From positions 1 to 64,000 of the forward strand of contig NZ_CP117771.1 of the NCBI RefSeq assembly GCF_028623165.1: DNA of 64,000 bases, written 5' to 3'. A program made the translations under genes and the position numbers. Every line of letters begins with the position of its first letter. Within the stretch, counting starts at the first letter, position 1. This DNA is from Nostoc sp. UHCC 0926. Lineage in GTDB: Bacteria; Cyanobacteriota; Cyanobacteriia; Cyanobacteriales; Nostocaceae. The notes under the pieces are model-generated. The model was not told where the DNA came from, did no database searches, and saw nothing but the letters and a program-made list of their open reading frames with translations. Positions 60,507 to 64,000 of this stretch are shown one piece after another.

Positions 60507-63275
60507 TCAAGTTTTTAACACCTCAATGATCTTATCCACGAGTTCCATTGGCTTAATTGGCTTGGCAATAAAAAGTTGAAACCCTGCTTTTAAAATACGT
60601 TGCTCATTTTTGGCTTCAGCAAAAGCAGTAAGAGCGATCGCTGGAATTTGTCCCCCTTGCTCTATAGTGCGGGAGCGAACCTGACGAATCAAGGTAAAGC
60701 CATCCTCATCTGGCATACTGATATCACTAATCAGTAGAGCGGGCGATGCCTGGGTTGGGCTACGCCTACGCTGTTCTAAAAGTGCCAATGCTTCTTTTAC
60801 TGATGCTGCCACTAATACATCTGCCCCGGCGCTCTGAAGAACAGTCTGCATTAACATCCGAGCATCTGCATCGTCATCCACAACCAGAATGCACAAGTTC
60901 TGCAATTGGGTAATTTTCTGATTGCCATGCAGCAATTCTCCTACTACTAGTTCATCATTACTCAACTGCTTTGTCATTGTCACGATAGGTAGCCTCACCG
61001 TGAATGTCGAACCCTTGCCGAATCCCGCACTGGCTGCCGTGATATTGCCATTGTGGAGTTCTACAATTGTCAGAGCGATCGCAAGTCCTAAACCTAATCC
61101 ACCAGCAGAACGAGTAGTGGAAGCATCACGCTGACTAAACCGTTCAAAGACGAATGGTATAAATTCTGCTTCTATGCCCCTCCCTCGATCAATAACAGTA
61201 ATCTGAGCCTGAGACTCAACTTGTTCCAACCTCACCTCTACACTTTCATTCTTGGAACTAAACTTAATTGCATTTGAAAGCAAATTCCAAACAACCTGTT
61301 GTAAACGAATGGCATCACCTAAAACGTTGGACACAGCAGTATCAAGATGTAACTGAATTTGAATGCCCTTTGTTTCGGCTGACAATCGAATAGTATCTGC
61401 TGCTGACCGAATTACACTTGCTAGGTCAACAGGTTCGATTTCCAAATTCATCTCGCCCTTCTGCATCCTAGCCAGATCCAGCAAATCGTCAATTAAGCGA
61501 ACTTGTAGACGGGCATTCCGCTCAATCGTTTCCAGTCCCTCAATTTTCAGTGCTTCATCCATCTCAGATTCAGTTAGCAATAGTTGCGCCCAGCCGTGGA
61601 GATTATGCATGGGAGTACGTAATTCATGAGACAAGACAGCGACGAATTCATCCTTTACTCGATTTATTTCTGCCAGTTCCTCAGTCTTTTGTCTTAGTTC
61701 TTCCTCTACACGCTTTTGTTCAGTGATATCAATGCCGATTAAAAATGCGGCTCTGTTCTGGTCATATTTTTGAGCCACAATTAAATAGCTACGATCTGCG
61801 CTTATGGATCTCAACTCATATAGTGCTTCAGATTGATCTCCAGCAAAGAAATTTTGCACGAACTCACGAAACCCATTACCACTAGCTAAGAAACCAATAT
61901 CCTTACCAACAAAAGCTTCGGGAGGCAAATTAAAACTATCAGCTAAGTGCTTGTTGACACCTAGATAGCACAAATCGGAACTGACCCAAGATACAATTCC
62001 AGGTACAGCCTCCAATACAGTCTGCAACTGATCTCTAGCAGCTTGCAATTTTCTTTCTGCCTGATTGCGCTGGGTAATATCTAGAAATATACTTACACAC
62101 CCCCGCACTTTTCCATCTTCATCAAATAAAGGGGCAGCATACTGCGACAGGTTAATCCTCACACCATCATCACGAACCACCTCAATCTCAGAATCCAGTA
62201 TTTCCACACCATGAGTGGTAGCATATTGCATGGCCAGTTCTTCTGGAGCTAGTTCTCTGCCTGACTGGTAAACTTTAAAGTTAGTTGGACGTTCATCATT
62301 AGGAGCGCTGAGAGAGGCATTTGCGTCAACAGGTATGCCCAGCAGTTTAGCAAGAGCCGGATTAGCTCGAATAGTTCGGCATTCTGGATCTTCTGCAATG
62401 CCAATGCCAGTTGGAATCACCTCTAACAAAGTTTGTAGTTCTTTAACTCGTCGATTTAAAGCTTGGTTTAACTTGATAATTTTTGCTTCTGCTTGTTTGC
62501 GGTTCGTGACGTTTTGGAAGATTGCCAAGCCAGTCATAATTTTGCTATTTTCATCTTTGACTGGAAAAGTTTGTACTAGATAAACTTGATTGTTATAAGG
62601 AATTTCAATACACATTGGAGTACCCTGTAAGGTACTACGGTAAGCTGGTTCTATCAGTTCGTAAGTCTCAGGGAGAACAGTTTCGTGCAGCGTTTTACCT
62701 TGGAACTCTTCTTTTGGTAAACCAAAGACTTGCAGTTCTGTACCCTCAGCACCCATAAAGCGCATATCTCGATCAAAGAGAAAAACTACTCCATTGGGTA
62801 GATTTTGGGTTAATGTTCGGTATAGTTCTTCACCTTGTCGAAGTGAACGCTGACTCTGTAATAAATCTTTTAGATTAATTTGGGCTTCTGTTTTATCAGA
62901 ATCTGACTGCTGTTTGCTTGACTGAAAGTTAGCAGTTAGCGCACTGATTAATAGACCCTCGATAATAAATAATACAAATTCCAAACTATTGAGAGTAGAA
63001 GATGGGTTTGTAAAAAAGTAATGACTAGCTAAAGCAGCCAAAAACAATGATGTCAATCCTGAAATGATACTACCGTGCCAAGTACTTATAGAGATAGCAA
63101 TCAGCCACAAGCTGAAAGAACTTGTGATTCCAGTTAGATGCTCTAGTCCCAACTTGACTAGCAAGGTTACTCCCACACTGAAAAATGCAATCCTGTAGGG
63201 CAGATATTTTTGTTTGATAAATAACATAGAGATGGGAGCAACACTCCAAAGTGAGGCTGGATAAAAAACGAGCAA
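60507..63275 (-). CDS. Membrane PAS hybrid histidine kinase
   Basis: A 922-residue protein. The N-terminus has four hydrophobic segments like a DUF4118/KdpD-type sensor (LWLIAISISTWHGSIISGLT, FLAALASHYFFTNPSSTLNS). Three PAS domains follow (about 145-265, 275-400, 405-530; the second has VRGCVSIFLDITQRNQAE). The HisKA box is VLSHELRTPM with His550, then HATPase_c and a C-terminal receiver with Asp851 in LLISDISMPDEDG. It senses an unknown signal, and the final receiver makes it a phosphorelay hybrid. It is convergent with the T4SS operon. Confidence 0.93.
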   Translation of the reverse strand: MLVFYPASLWSVAPISMLFIKQKYLPYRIAFFSVGVTLLVKLGLEHLTGITSSFSLWLIAISISTWHGSIISGLTSLFLAALASHYFFTNPSSTLNSLEFVLFIIEGLLISALTANFQSSKQQSDSDKTEAQINLKDLLQSQRSLRQGEELYRTLTQNLPNGVVFLFDRDMRFMGAEGTELQVFGLPKEEFQGKTLHETVLPETYELIEPAYRSTLQGTPMCIEIPYNNQVYLVQTFPVKDENSKIMTGLAIFQNVTNRKQAEAKIIKLNQALNRRVKELQTLLEVIPTGIGIAEDPECRTIRANPALAKLLGIPVDANASLSAPNDERPTNFKVYQSGRELAPEELAMQYATTHGVEILDSEIEVVRDDGVRINLSQYAAPLFDEDGKVRGCVSIFLDITQRNQAERKLQAARDQLQTVLEAVPGIVSWVSSDLCYLGVNKHLADSFNLPPEAFVGKDIGFLASGNGFREFVQNFFAGDQSEALYELRSISADRSYLIVAQKYDQNRAAFLIGIDITEQKRVEEELRQKTEELAEINRVKDEFVAVLSHELRTPMHNLHGWAQLLLTESEMDEALKIEGLETIERNARLQVRLIDDLLDLARMQKGEMNLEIEPVDLASVIRSAADTIRLSAETKGIQIQLHLDTAVSNVLGDAIRLQQVVWNLLSNAIKFSSKNESVEVRLEQVESQAQITVIDRGRGIEAEFIPFVFERFSQRDASTTRSAGGLGLGLAIALTIVELHNGNITAASAGFGKGSTFTVRLPIVTMTKQLSNDELVVGELLHGNQKITQLQNLCILVVDDDADARMLMQTVLQSAGADVLVAASVKEALALLEQRRRSPTQASPALLISDISMPDEDGFTLIRQVRSRTIEQGGQIPAIALTAFAEAKNEQRILKAGFQLFIAKPIKPMELVDKIIEVLKT

Positions 63276-63541
63276 TGTCTACGGCGGGCTACGCCTACGC
63301 TAAAAACTATTTTCAGTATATTAAAATAATTAGTATATTTAAATACGGATTAATACGTAATTAGGTCTAATGTATGGTGACGAGCGCGAAAATTTGTAAT
63401 GACAAGAATTAAAGTAGGATTCCCGAGTAGCAATAATTTTAAGCTTGGGGATGTTTACCTTCATCGAAAAATATATATGTGCAACTCCAGATTTAACTAA
63501 ATCATCTGAATGTTAAAAAACTTTCAATATATTGATTGCTG
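63276..63541. other. Intergenic region
   Basis: One short dispersed repeat (GGGCTACGCCTACGCT, 63284) and otherwise AT-rich sequence. No gene, tRNA or clear terminator is seen. Confidence 0.35.
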
Positions 63542-64000
63542 ATGATGCCGAATGGATATGGAAACATATTCATCAAACCAGAAGGAATGTTGTTTTTCGG
63601 AGAAGTAAAACCAACAGCTATCGCTGCATTGAGTGGATCAATTAATGGAATTAGCGAAGCGATGATGATCCAAACACTTCCTACTTTCGCTGCAACAGGT
63701 TCTTTTCCATTTCAACTCACTCAGCAGCAGCAAAAAGCTTTAGATGCAATGTGGACATTTATACAGCCAACCGCGATCGCTGCTTTATTTCTGCTGGTTG
63801 GCTATGCTGGAACCGGCAAGTCAACTATTGTTTTCCAACTAGTTAAAGTTCTTGTCGCTACGGGTAAGCGAGTTGTACTGACTGCACCCACTAATAAAGC
63901 TGTAGGTGTGCTGCAACGCATGGCGGCAGAAAATGGCGTAACTGGCGTAGAATTCTTCACCATTCACCAGTTGTTAGGACTGGGTATGGTAACTAGAGGT
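63542..64000 (+). CDS. RecD-like SF1 helicase, 5' part, cut by the window end
   Basis: An open frame runs from ATG 63542 (MMPNGYGNIFIKPEGMLFFG) past the window end. FPFQLTQQQQKALDAMWTF is a Q-motif-like entry, Walker A is VGYAGTGKST, and VVLTAPTNKAVGVLQRMAAE is motif Ia. The pattern is that of RecD/UvrD SF1 helicases found on plasmids and phages. The rest lies outside the window. Confidence 0.75.
   Translation, partial: MMPNGYGNIFIKPEGMLFFGEVKPTAIAALSGSINGISEAMMIQTLPTFAATGSFPFQLTQQQQKALDAMWTFIQPTAIAALFLLVGYAGTGKSTIVFQLVKVLVATGKRVVLTAPTNKAVGVLQRMAAENGVTGVEFFTIHQLLGLGMVTRG

Overview
The window looks like one long stretch of a large, probably self-transmissible plasmid (or an integrated conjugative element) from a filamentous cyanobacterium, most likely Nostocales. 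Support comes from many GCGATCGC (HIP1) octamers, CCCCAGT heptamer repeats (56990-57040), dispersed GC-rich repeats of the type seen in Nostoc/Calothrix, cyanobacteria-type hybrid histidine kinases, and an IS4/IS701-like insertion sequence. I could run no database search, so family names rest on motifs read by eye.

Region by region. 1-3.3 kb: a divergent YCII (DGPF) / ECF42-type sigma factor pair with two copies of a shared promoter-like dyad, followed by decaying gene fragments (AraC, two glyoxalase-fold genes). 3.6-12.6 kb: replication and segregation. It holds a zinc-ribbon/GIY-YIG nuclease, a repeat protein, a DnaB helicase coupled to a winged-helix partner, an XRE regulator, a MITE-like inverted repeat, a ParA with an RHH-like partner and iterons, and an actin-like (ParM) gene with a small partner. 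12.4-17.8 kb: an AAA ATPase and three acidic or paralogous small proteins that share a hairpin leader. 17.0-23.1 kb: a leftward operon of a second actin-like gene, its partner, a MobD-like ATPase and a membrane protein. Its upstream region carries 11-bp iterons arranged like R1 parC, then an oriT-like region and mobC-mobA relaxase genes. 23.4-25.5 kb: a TetR/GST/flavin-oxidase-fold detoxification module. 25.6-30.3 kb: an AEP-type primase, a nuclease-like protein, a dead serine/threonine kinase, an HNH nuclease and a Gp157-like protein.

31.1-35.5 kb is a PRTRC cassette with a ubiquitin-like protein, an E2-like protein, a JAMM peptidase and a ThiF/E1-like enzyme. 35.6-39.5 kb holds the insertion sequence and a two-component pair. 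40.2-43.6 kb encodes a very large protein with the signatures of a single-chain RNA polymerase of the eukaryotic RdRP/YonO superfamily. 43.9-48.2 kb is a single-polypeptide fusion resembling Hachiman HamA and HamB. 48.4-60.5 kb is a type IV secretion operon (VirB2-like, VirB3-VirB4 fusion, VirB5-, B6-, B8-, B10- and B9-like). 60.5-63.3 kb is a large PAS hybrid histidine kinase, and the window ends inside a RecD-like helicase gene.

Taken together the genes give an element that replicates (AEP primase, DnaB), partitions redundantly (one ParA and two actin-type systems), transfers (MobA/MobC plus T4SS), and carries a ubiquitin-like conjugation cassette, a probable anti-phage system and a private RNA polymerase-like protein. 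No rRNA, tRNA or CRISPR array was seen. No VirD4 coupling protein or VirB11 is visible inside the window.
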